The position numbers and the translations under genes are program-made. DNA of 64,000 nucleotides from Leptidea sinapis. Taxonomy: Eukaryota > Arthropoda > Insecta > Lepidoptera > Pieridae. Under the pieces are notes generated by a model. The model saw nothing but the letters and a program-made list of their open reading frames with translations. It had not been told where the DNA came from and did no database searches. This document shows, in pieces, positions 22,582 to 32,397 of the stretch; the first letter of the stretch is position 1, and each line of letters opens with the position of its first letter. The DNA lies in the NCBI RefSeq assembly GCF_905404315.1, contig NC_066266.1, positions 7,501 through 71,500 on the forward strand, in the 5' to 3' direction.

Positions 22582-23055
22582 TCCGTAAGTTGTATATATA
22601 AAATGTTAAAAGTCTGTTAGTATAAGTCATGTAGTATTATAAGTATTTGTATAGTCACATGTAGTATAATAAGTATTTGTATAATCAATAAAATATATAT
22701 AATGTATATAAAGGTTCCCTATATCAAGTATAGGGACCTGGATACAACCTTTGTCTGCGAAAAAAAACAAAAAAAAAATGCATTGATTTATGTTAAGAAA
22801 TTGTGTGTTAAATTATAGTTGTATATTTGAGTAGGTTAATAGTTATAATATGTGCACTTTAAATTTTTTGTTTATTGTGTTTAGTCTTAAGTCTTAGTAC
22901 GAGTATGTAAGAATTATATAGTTTATAAATAAATGAAACGCCACCCCCAAACCCTGCAGCTCAATGGCAGGGAGGAAGTAGACGTAGCTAGTTCCTCGGC
23001 CCTGGGACGCAAGTCGCCAGGGATGGTAGGCCACTAGTTAGACAAAAAAAAAAAA
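22582..23055 (+). other. TRAS-A copy 1 3' UTR with three stem-loops and poly(A)
   Basis: Three hairpins can be drawn: 22713-22738 (ggttccctata / tatagggacc), 22952-22972 (CCCTGC / GCAGGG), and 23000-23022 (CCCTGG-GAC, GCAA loop, GTC-G-CCAGGG). The last two sit within 95 nt of the poly(A) at 23044-23055 and are supported by compensatory changes in copy 3. Direct repeats of catgtagtat.ataagtatttg lie at about 22629-22682. The role is probably recognition by the element's RT (inference). Confidence 0.7.
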
Positions 23056-24114
23056 CCCACTTTTGACCCAACTATCGTGTCGTCTACATATAGCTCCGCT
23101 TCAAAAAATAATTTGAGTGGTAAAAAGTGCTTATTTCGTTGTGGAATTTGGTACAGTGTTTTGTAAGCTTATAAATCACCAGGATTAGTGTTTGTGAAAG
23201 TTTTGTGCAGCGCGCTCCAAAGTTACAGGGCCTGGACTTTGAGCCAACTGCCCCGAGTCGTCGCTGCAGCGATCAAGAAACGCAACGCTAATTCCTGGAG
23301 CGCCGATCAAGACCTGTCCAGCAATCCAAATTTGAAAACAATCGGACATTGGATTGCGAAGATATCCTAAGATAAGTGTGCCATTCATAACCTCGTTGGC
23401 TTTGTATGGGAGAAGGAAGCACGCGGAGCCACGAGGTTTTGTAAAATATTTGACAAGTGACAACTGCCATCAGTCATCTTGCGCACTTTGGCACTTCGTA
23501 CCAATGATACGACAACTTTGAAAATTTGGATCTGCCGAATTATAACGCCGGTCACACACCACATCGCCGAAGGTCAACGAAATCGCGGGACAACATCAAA
23601 GGTACAACCAAATCTACACCCTACTAATTCTTAACCACCTACATGTCATTTTTAACCAATTAACTGTCATCTCCTCTAACCCCCCCCCCTAACAAAAATC
23701 TTCCCCATCCCAATATTGTTCCCCACGAAACGCCCCCCCCCCCCCCCCCCGGTTTACCTCAACCCCTTGGCCTAAACCGCGATTTTAAGCTCTTTCAATT
23801 GACTCCGGCAGAATTGCAAAATTGTTATTTGTTTAATTATAAGGATTTTTTTTTTTACATTACTACTTTTGTAATGTTGTTTTAGACTTGTATTTCACCG
23901 TGGAATAGCCGTGTTTGGGCTTGTCGGAATCGGGAGACCTAGCTCTACCTATTGGACACGGTGAAATTTGTAAATTTTGAAAAAAAAAAAAAAATTTTTG
24001 TAAATTTGTAATTATTATTTTTTGTGTTTTCTGTTACATTTGTTGTTATCGTTATACTATTAATTGTTTATCTTAATTGTTTTTAATTGTTATCGTTCTA
24101 ATTGTCGATCAGCC
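23056..24114 (+). other. TRAS-A copy 2 5' UTR
   Basis: Contains the CCCAATATTGTTCCCCACGA segment, a tract of 18 C (23733-23750), and an 11-bp perfect inverted repeat (ATTTCACCGTG 23892-23902, CACGGTGAAAT 23957-23967) enclosing one regulatory-looking module. A second module upstream is truncated by about 47 bp relative to copy 3. No gene is supported. Confidence 0.6.
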
Positions 24115-25717
24115 ATGTCAGCGCCCAGCAGGATTTTAAGATCAATCAGAGCAGGCGAGAGGAACACGTCTGCTTCAGCAACGGTCACACGACGGCAATC
24201 CTCGGACCCTGGAAAGGTCAAAACAGCAACCACCCGCAGGTCCGAGGCGGGGGAGGTGTCCTCCTTTGCTGGGAGCGAGTTCGGTGCGGGCTCAGGTAGT
24301 AGTGCAACCATGGCGCATGCACACCAATGGGAGGCGGGGTCGGGTTTTCACACTCCGCCATCCGGTGGACGATCTAGCAGCGCCAGGGGACCCGAGAGCC
24401 CCACTTCCGCTCTCTTAAAGGACGCCAACCGGATTTACCAGCGGGCGAAGGACGACCTGGAAAAATCCGGCAATATAAAAGGCTCGATCAAAACATCGGT
24501 GATCGAAGGCCTCAACTTTTTGTATGAGGCCACACTGCAAGTGAACAGTGTACGGCGTGACCTCCAATTAGAGGTCGAAAATTTAAAGAAGAGGCACGCA
24601 GAGGATATCTCCAGGAGGGAGTCCAGCCACGCGGAGCAGATAGTGCTCCTGACGCACCGGTTGGATAGGGCGGATGTGGGGGGGCAAACGGCGGAGTTGC
24701 GGAAGGAGCTGGAGGCACTCCGTCGTGTGGTCGAGTTTGATATCATCAAACAGATTGACAACATCAAGGCCAGCCCCTCTCCACCCCCCCTGCAGCTGGG
24801 CTCCCTGGTGGAAGAACTGAAATCCATGCGTAGGGAGGCAACGGACATGCTTGCGGAGGTGGTGGGAGCTCTGGGAGCAAAGTCACCAAAGCTCCTGGAG
24901 GAGCCAGTAGAGGCTCAAGCATCACTTTCTTATGCGGCGATGGCTGCCTAGGTGCCGGCTAAGTCCGGCCACTCAATCATGGTAACTAGTGACTCGCCAG
25001 AGGACACTAGTGACAATGTTGTCACCAAGATTAGAGTGGCCGTCGACCCGACAAAGACCGGTACAAAGGTGGACAGTGTCCGCAAAGTCCGGAATAAGAA
25101 GGTGGTGCTAACCTGCGGTACAAAGAGTGAGGTGGAGGCTGTGAAGAAGCGGCTTGGGGCAAATTCGGGCCTCAAAGTTCAGGAGGCGAGGGGGAAGGAC
25201 CCGATGATAATCATCAGGGACGTGCTCTCTTGCCTAAAGGACGATGAGGTCACCGCGGCCCTAAAGGCCCAAAACAAAGAGCTCTTCACAGGCCTCCAAA
25301 AGGACCACCAAAAAATGGAAACATGTTTCCGCCGCAGGTGCCGAAACCCGCACCTCGCACATGTGATCCTGCGGGTGGCCCCTCAGCTGTGGCGTCGCAT
25401 GGTCGACGGGGGGTCTGTCCACCTTGATCTCAAGAGGTCCGAAGGTGGGGGACTTCTCGCCGCTCATCCAGTGCTCAAAGTGTTTAGCCTTTGGACGCGG
25501 GCGGCGCCACTGCAAAGAGTCGACTGAACTTTGCAGTCACTGCGGTGGACCACACGTCAGGAGCGAATGCCCCGACTATGTCGTGGGGGAGCCGCCCAGC
25601 TGCATTAACTGCCGTCACGCTAAGCTGGACAAGAGGCACCACGGTGCGTTCAGCGGTGACTGTCCGGTGAGGCGGAAATGGGATGCCATTGCCCGCCTTG
25701 GCGTGAGCTACTGCTGA
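24115..25717 (+). pseudogene. TRAS-A copy 2 ORF1, stop codon plus frameshift
   Basis: Starts at the ATG at 24115 (MSAPSRIL). Same layout as copy 1: Ser/Gly-rich N terminus, long helical segment, zinc knuckles. A TAG at 24949-24951 replaces a codon after the YAAMAA segment. The same frame continues to about 25440, where one extra C (tccgaagg against tcgaagg in copy 1) shifts it. The three zinc knuckles follow in the other frame to the TGA at 25715-25717. Both lesions are shared with copy 3 but not copy 1. Confidence 0.8.
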
Positions 25718-25775
25718 GGGCACCGCGGTGATAAATCCAGGAGGTCGCGGGCCCAAGGATGCTGTTTCAAGGCAC

Positions 25776-28700
25776 ATGATACAGGTAAACCTGCAGCGGA
25801 AGCGATTGGCAACCGATGAGCTGATGGCAGAAGCTGTCAGCCAGAAGGTAAGCCTGGCACTGCTGCAGGAACCCTATACAGGTAGTCAAGGTGCCTTGAA
25901 GCGATACCCAGGGGTTCGCGTCTATCAAATGGACCAGGGGATAACTAGGATCAACCCCGCAAAGGCCGCAATAGCGGTCTTTGATAAAGACCTCCAGGTA
26001 AGGTGTGACCCGAGCCTCCAGTCGGAGAACATAGTGGCAATCACCATAGAGTTCTCCGACTGGACACTTGGAATAGTGTCCGCTTACCTGGAAGGGGACA
26101 AACCCCTGGATCCATACCTGGAACGTCTGTCCAGCGTCCGATCCAAGCTGGGAACCTTGAGTGTTGTGATCGGAGGTGACTTCAACGCGTGGAGCCCATG
26201 GTGGGGTAGCACGGACGAGGATCACCGGGGAGCTGAATTGGCTGGATACTTTGATGATCATCAGCTGCACATCCTTAATACCGGAACCGAACCCACCTTC
26301 CAAGTGGTTCGAGGAGGTCGGCTTTGCACAAGCAGAGTCGACATTACGGTGTGCAGCCAAAGTATCCTGCCAAGGATGGAATCCTGGTGGGTGGACCCCG
26401 CTATGGTAAGCTCCGATCACAACGCTCTAAGGATAGGCCTCCGCGCTGGTCGTGCGAAAGCACCCGGCCCAGCACCAACCACTCGGATATATAACACGCG
26501 AAAGGCAAACTGGGATAAGTTCCGAAAGGAACTTATCCTACAGTTCGAAAGCCGCCAAATCCGAGTGGAAAGAGTGTCGGCCATAACCGCCCCCGAGAAC
26601 ATCGAAAACGTTGTCCTCGAATACCAGGAGGCGGTCCGACAAGCGTGTGAGGCCGCGATCCCAAAGCTGAACCGAACATAGTATGAACCTCCATGGATGA
26701 CTTCCGAACTTCGGGTCCTGCAGCGAGATGCGGTCACTAAAAAGAGACGCATACGCTGCGCGGCCCCAACAAGGAGGGAATTCGTCATTCGACAGTACCT
26801 AGAAGCTAGGGAGAAATATGAGTCTGCCGCGCAAGCGGCGCAGACCCATAGCTGGAAGGAGTACTGTACCGCGCAAACAGGCGAAAGCCTGTGGGACGGA
26901 ATCTACAGAGTCCTCCGTCAAAGCTCGAAAAAGCAAGAAGACAAACTTCTTGTGAGAGACGGAGTGACTCTTGATCCCAAGCAAAGTGCAGAACTCCTTG
27001 CAGCTACGTTCTTCCCGGACGACAGGCTGGAGGATGACACTCCCGTACATTCTGCAATAAGGAGGGGAGCGGACCGTCCGCTGTGCGAGTTAGCCTGTGC
27101 AGCGGATGATCCGCCCTTCACCATTGCGGAACTCAGGGAGGCGGTTCATGACTTCAGTGCTCGCAAAGCTCCTGGATCGGATGCGTTTACGGCAGACATC
27201 AGTGCAAAAAGCATTGAGGCAGACGAACGGCTCTTCCTAGAGATAGCCAACAGGTGCCTCGCTGTGGGATACTTCCCGAAGCCCTGGAAGCGTGCGACAG
27301 TCGTGACACTTCCCAAACCGGGAAAATCCGACTACCATCATCCAAAGTCTTACCGTCCGATTAAACTTTTGTCAGTCCACGGTAAGACTTTGGAAAAGAT
27401 GATGGTACGCCGGATAAAGTGGCATGTACTGCCGACGATTAACCCGGGCTAATTCGGCTTTATGCCACAGCGGAGCACTGGGCGCCCTCGAGGAAGAGGG
27501 CCTACGCGTGCAAGCCTTCGCCGACGACGTAGTGCTCGTCTTCTCGGGCTCCTCTCCGGAGACTATCGCGCGGACCGCTAACTCCGTCCTCCGGCGGGTC
27601 TACGACTGGGGCTTGGACAACAAGCTGCGATTTGCTCCACACAAGACCAACGCCATGGTGATTACCAAGAAACTGAAAATAACACCTATTCAGATCACCA
27701 TGGGCGGCGAAAGTATAAAGATGGTCACAGAAACCAAAATCCTGGGTCTTATTATTGACCACAGGTTGTCTTTTAAGCCGCACGTCGCCGACGTTTGCCG
27801 AAAGGCAACGGCCATTTATGGCCAATTGTCAAGGGCGGCCAAGACAACCTGGGGTCTGAACCCAGAGGTGGTGAGGACCATCTACATCGCCGCTGTGGAG
27901 CCAATCGTACTTTACGCTTCAAGCGTCTGGGTCCCAGCCGTAGATCAAGTCGGAGTGCGGAAATTGCTGGACGCAGTTCAGCGAGGGTTCGCGCGGAAGA
28001 TCAGCCGGGCCTACAAAACCGCCAGTTTGAGTGCGGCGCTGATCCTGTCAGGTATCTTGCCACTCGACCTGAGGATCCGAGAGGCGGCAGAATTGTACCG
28101 ATATAAAAGGGGTGAGGACATTGATGATATGGCAGACAGGAAGGCTGAACAGCGGGTTAGCTTCCTGGATGCTCCCCATCCAGCCCTCGCTCCTGAGGTA
28201 GAGTTCTGTTGTCTCGAGGAAACTCAGGCCGAGACCGACGTGGTAGAGGTGCAGGATGACCCAGGAGAAGGAGAGGGTTACCTGCTAGTCTACACCGACG
28301 GCAGCAAGATACAGGGCAGGGTTGGAGCCGGCATCTCATACAGGCGGCGAGGCATGGAAGTCAGAGCAAGAAAACTCAAATTGGAGAATTATTGCTCTGT
28401 CTTCCAAGCCGAAATGTGCGCAATTTCGAAGGCTATCGAGGACATCTTGAAGATGCCCGACATGAAGGTCGAGATCCTTAGTGACTCCAGGTCGTCGCTG
28501 GAGCTGCTAAGGGATCGATCTTCGTTCCACCCGATAGCCTTCGAAATCAAAAACTTGATCCGACGGGCTCGAGAAATGGGTAAAACCATTCGGTTCCGCT
28601 GGGTTCGGGCGCATGTAGGTATTGAGGGGAACGAGAGGGCTGATCACTTGGCGAAGGACGCGGCGCTCCATTCGAAATTGAGGGCTGCATACGATGGAGT

Positions 28701-29166
28701 GCCGATTTCAACTCTTCGCCGTAAGATCCGAGCCAAGACCCTTGAGGTCTGGCAGGAGCGCTACACCACGGGTCAAACCGCGAGTGTCACAAAAGCGTTT
28801 CTGCCAGACGTCGTGGCGTCTTATAAGTTGGTTAGGGAGGAACCTTTCTCCGCTTTGATGGCCCAAATCATCACGGGCCATGGCGGCTTCTCGGCGTATC
28901 TCCACCGGTTTGGCCTGAAGGATAGCCCAGTATGCATTTGCGACGGTCGTACCGACGAAAGCGCATTGCACCTGGTGCTCGAATGCCCCAGGTTCGGCCG
29001 GTGGAGATGCGACCTAGAGGTGGAAAGCGGAATGGCCGTTACTGAGGCAAACCTTCCAGCCCTTATGGTGAAGCCGTGGAGAAACGCTCTTGAAAAATTT
29101 TGTACCAAAATCTTAGCTGACGTGCTGCCACGAAATGGCAGTAATATAAAAATTAAAATAACTTAG
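25776..29166 (+). pseudogene. TRAS-A copy 2 ORF2, stops plus RT deletion
   Basis: Start at the ATG at 25776 (MIQVNLQR). The endonuclease is intact in motifs (QEPYTG, GGDFNAW, SSDHN). A 3-nt deletion turns CTG AAG into TAG at 26679-26681, private to this copy; the frame then continues. TAA at 27450-27452 and the 305-bp deletion at 27480/27481 are shared with copy 1. The deletion removes the first RT catalytic box; FADD, RNase H and the C-terminal Cys-His motif remain to 29166. The crossover with the copy-3-like parent lies inside the endonuclease region. Confidence 0.85.
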
Positions 29167-29635
29167 TCCGTAAGTTGTATATATAAAATGTTAAAAGTCT
29201 GTTAGTATAAGTCATGTAGTATAATAAGTATTTGTATAGTCACATGTAGTATAATAAGTATTTGTATAATCAATAAAATGTATGTAATGTATATAAAGGT
29301 TCCCTATATCAAGTATAGGGACCTGGATACAACCTTTGTCTGCGAAAAGAAACAAAAAAAAAATGCATTGATTTATGTTAAGAAATTGTGTGTTAAATTA
29401 TAGTTGTATATTTGAGTAGGTTAATAGTTATAATATGTGCACTTAAAATTTTTTGTTTATTGTGTTTAGTCTTAAGTCTTAGTATGTAAGAATTATATAG
29501 TTTATAAATAAATGAAACGCCACCCCCAAACCCTGCAGCTCAATGGCAGGGAGGAAGTAGACGTAGCTAGTTCTTCGGCCCTGGGACGCAAGTCGCCAGG
29601 GATGGTAGGCCACTAGTTAGACAAAAAAAAAAAAA
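29167..29635 (+). other. TRAS-A copy 2 3' UTR and poly(A)
   Basis: Nearly identical to the copy 1 3' UTR. Hairpins at 29298-29323, 29531-29551 and 29579-29601 (GCAA tetraloop). Poly(A) at 29623-29635 runs straight into the 5' end of copy 3. Confidence 0.7.
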
Positions 29636-30736
29636 CCCACTTTTGACCCAACTATCGTGTCGTCTACATATAGCTCCGCTTCAAAAAATAATTTGAGTTG
29701 TAAAAAGTGCTTATTTCGTTGTGGAATTTGGTACAGTGTTTTGTAAGCTTATAAATCACCAGGATTAGTGTTTGTGAAAGTTTTGTGCAGCGCGCTCCAA
29801 AGTTACAGGGCCTGGACTTTGAGCCAACTGCCCCGAGTCGTCGCTGCAGCGATCAAGAAACGCAACGCTAATTCCTGGAGCGCCGATCAAGACCTGTCCA
29901 GCAATCCAAATTTGAAAACAATCGGACATTGGATTGCGAAGATATCCTAAGATAAGTGTGCCATTCATAACCTCGTTGGCTTTGTATGGGAGAAGGAAGC
30001 ACGCGGAGCCACGAGGTTTTGTAAAATATTTGACAAGTGACAACTGCCATCAGTCATCTTGCGCACTTTGGCACTTCGTACCAATGATACGACAACTTTG
30101 AAAATTTGGATCTGCCGAATTATAACGCCGGTCACACACCACATCGCCGAAGGTCAACGAAATCGCGGGACAACATCAAAGGTACAACCAAATCTACACC
30201 CTACTAATTCTTAACCACCTACATGTCATTTTTAACCAATTAACTGTCATCTCCTCTAACCCCCCCCCCTAACAAAAATCTCCCCCATCCCAATATTGTT
30301 CCCCACGAAACGCCCCCCCCCCCCGGTTTACCTCAACCCCTTGGCCCTATATCAGGGACCAAGGCAGCTAGGGTAGTCGAGTTTGGGCTCGCCTAAACCG
30401 CGATTTTAAGCTCTTTCAATTGACTCCGGCAGAATTGCAAAATTGTTATTTTTTTAATTATAAGGATTTTTTTTTTTACATTACTACTTTTGTAATGTTG
30501 TTTTAGACTTGTATTTCACCGTGGAATAGCCGTGTTTGGGCTTTCCGGAATCGGGAGACCTAGCTCTACCTATTGGACACGGTGAAATTTGTAAATTTTG
30601 AAAAAAAAAAAAAAAATTTTTGTAAATTTGTAATTATTATTTTTTGTGTTTTCTGTTACATTTGTTGTTATCGTTATACTATTAATTGTTTATCTTAATT
30701 GTTTTTAATTGTTATCGTTCTAATTGTCGATCAGCC
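29636..30736 (+). other. TRAS-A copy 3 5' UTR with two diverged modules
   Basis: Module 1 (about 30373-30445: GGTAGTCGAGTTTGGGCTC ... GGCAGAATTGCAAAATTG) and module 2 (about 30523-30600: GGAATAGCCGTGTTTGGGCT ... GGTGAAATTTGTAAATTTTG) align as diverged repeats. Module 2 is enclosed by a perfect 11-bp inverted repeat (30513-30523, 30578-30588). The C tract upstream is 12 C here against 18 in copy 2. No gene is supported. Confidence 0.6.
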
Positions 30737-32339
30737 ATGTCAGCGCCCAGCAGGATTTTAAGATCAATCAGAGCAGGCGAGAGGAACACGTCTGCTTCAG
30801 CAACGGTCACACGACGGCAATCCTCGGACCCTGGAAAGGTCAAAACAGCAACCACCCGCAGGTCCGAGGCGGGGGAGGTGTCCTCCTTTGCTGGGAGCGA
30901 GTTCGGTGCGGGCTCAGGTAGTAGTGCAACCATGGCGCATGCACACCAATGGGAGGCGGGGTCGGGTTTTCACACTCCGCCATCCGGTGGACGATCTAGC
31001 AGCGCCAGGGGACCCGAGAGCCCCACTTCCGCTCTCTTAAAGGACGCCAACCGGATTTACCAGCGGGCGAAGGACGACCTGGAAAAATCCGGCAATATAA
31101 AAGGCTCGATCAAAACATCGGTGATCGAAGGCCTCAACTTTTTGTATGAGGCCACACTGCAAGTGAACAGTGTACGGCGTGACCTCCAATTAGAGGTCGA
31201 AAATTTAAAGAAGAGGCACGCAGAGGATATCTCCAGGAGGGAGTCCAGCCACGCGGAGCAGATAGTGCTCCTGACGCACCGGTTGGATAGGGCGGATGTG
31301 GGGGGGCAAACGGCGGAGTTGCGGAAGGAGCTGGAGGCACTCCGTCGTGTGGTCGAGTTTGATGTCATCAAACAGATTGACAACATCAAGGCCAGCCCCT
31401 CTCCACCCCCCCTGCAGCTGGGCTCCCTGGTGGAAGAACTGAAATCCATGCGTAGGGAGGCAACGGACATGCTTGCGGAGGTGGTGCGAGCTCTGGGAGC
31501 AAAGTCACCAAAGCTCCTGGAGGAGCCAGTAGAGGCTCAAGCATCACTTTCTTATGCGGCGATGGCTGCCTAGGTGCCGGCTAAGTCCGGCCACTCAATC
31601 ATGGTAACTAGTGACTCGCCAGAGGACACTAGTGACAATGTTGTCACCAAGATTAGAGTGGCCGTCGACCCGACAAAGACCGGTACAAAGGTGGACAGTG
31701 TCCGCAAAGTCCGGAATAAGAAGGTGGTGCTAACCTGCGGTACAAAGAGTGAGGTGGAGGCTGTGAAGAAGCGGCTTGGGGCAAATTCGGGCCTCAAAGT
31801 TCAGGAGGCGAGGGGGAAGGACCCGATGATAATCATCAGGGACGTGCTCTCTTGCCTAAAGGACGATGAGGTCACCGCGGCCCTAAAGGCCCAAAACAAA
31901 GAGCTCTTCACAGGCCTCCAAAAGGACCACCAAAAAATGGAAACATGTTTCCGCCGCAGGTGCCGAAACCCGCACCTCGCACATGTGATCCTGCGGGTGG
32001 CCCCTCAGCTGTGGCGTCGCATGGTCGACGGGGGGTCTGTCCACCTTGATCTCAAGAGGTCCGAAGGTGGGGGACTTCTCGCCGCTCATCCAGTGCTCAA
32101 AGTGTTTAGCCTTTGGACGCGGGCGGCGCCACTGCAAAGAGTCGACTGAACTTTGCAGTCACTGCGGTGGACCACACGTCAGGAGCGAATGCCCCGACTA
32201 TGTCGTGGGGGAGCCGCCCAGCTGCATTAACTGCCGTCACGCTAAGCTGGACAAGAGGCACCACGGTGCGTTCAGCGGTGACTGTCCGGTGAGGCGGAAA
32301 TGGGATGCCATTGCCCGCCTTGGCGTGAGCTACTGCTGA
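30737..32339 (+). pseudogene. TRAS-A copy 3 ORF1, stop codon plus frameshift
   Basis: Starts at the ATG at 30737 and matches copy 2 almost base for base (a V for I and an R for G change among a few differences). TAG at 31571-31573 and the extra C near 32061 are the same lesions as in copy 2. Three zinc knuckles follow in the shifted frame to the TGA at 32337-32339. The sharing of two independent lesions shows common descent by DNA duplication rather than two new insertions of active elements. Confidence 0.8.
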
Positions 32340-32397
32340 GGGCACCGCGGTGATAAATCCAGGAGGTCGCGGGCCCAAGGATGCTGTTTCAAGGCAC

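Larger units (their letters stand above)
16617..23055 (+). mobile_element. TRAS-like element 'TRAS-A', copy 1
   Basis: The first of three head-to-tail copies. It starts at cccacttttgacccaac right after telomeric repeats and ends in 12 A (23044-23055) joined to the 5' end of copy 2. Its 5' half (UTR, ORF1, first 300 nt of ORF2) differs at many sites from copies 2 and 3; its 3' half is nearly identical to copy 2. Lesions: a deletion frameshift in ORF1, a 7-bp deletion near 20611, a CAA-to-TAA stop at 20865, and a 305-bp RT deletion at 20895/20896. Confidence 0.85.
23056..29635 (+). mobile_element. TRAS-A copy 2 (recombinant middle copy)
   Basis: The 5' end follows the poly(A) of copy 1 directly (aaaaacccacttttgaccc) with at most one ACC of telomeric sequence between. 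Left of about 26086 it matches copy 3 at diagnostic sites, including a TAG and a 1-nt insertion in ORF1. Right of about 26107 it matches copy 1, including the CAA-to-TAA change and the 305-bp RT deletion. It ends in 13 A at 29623-29635. This is the pattern expected from unequal crossing over between two tandem elements. Confidence 0.87.

Noticed and set aside
25767..26420. A 217-codon open frame on the minus strand inside TRAS-A ORF2
   Set aside because: It is antisense to the endonuclease region and is present in all copies only because the sense sequence is conserved; no domain is recognised.
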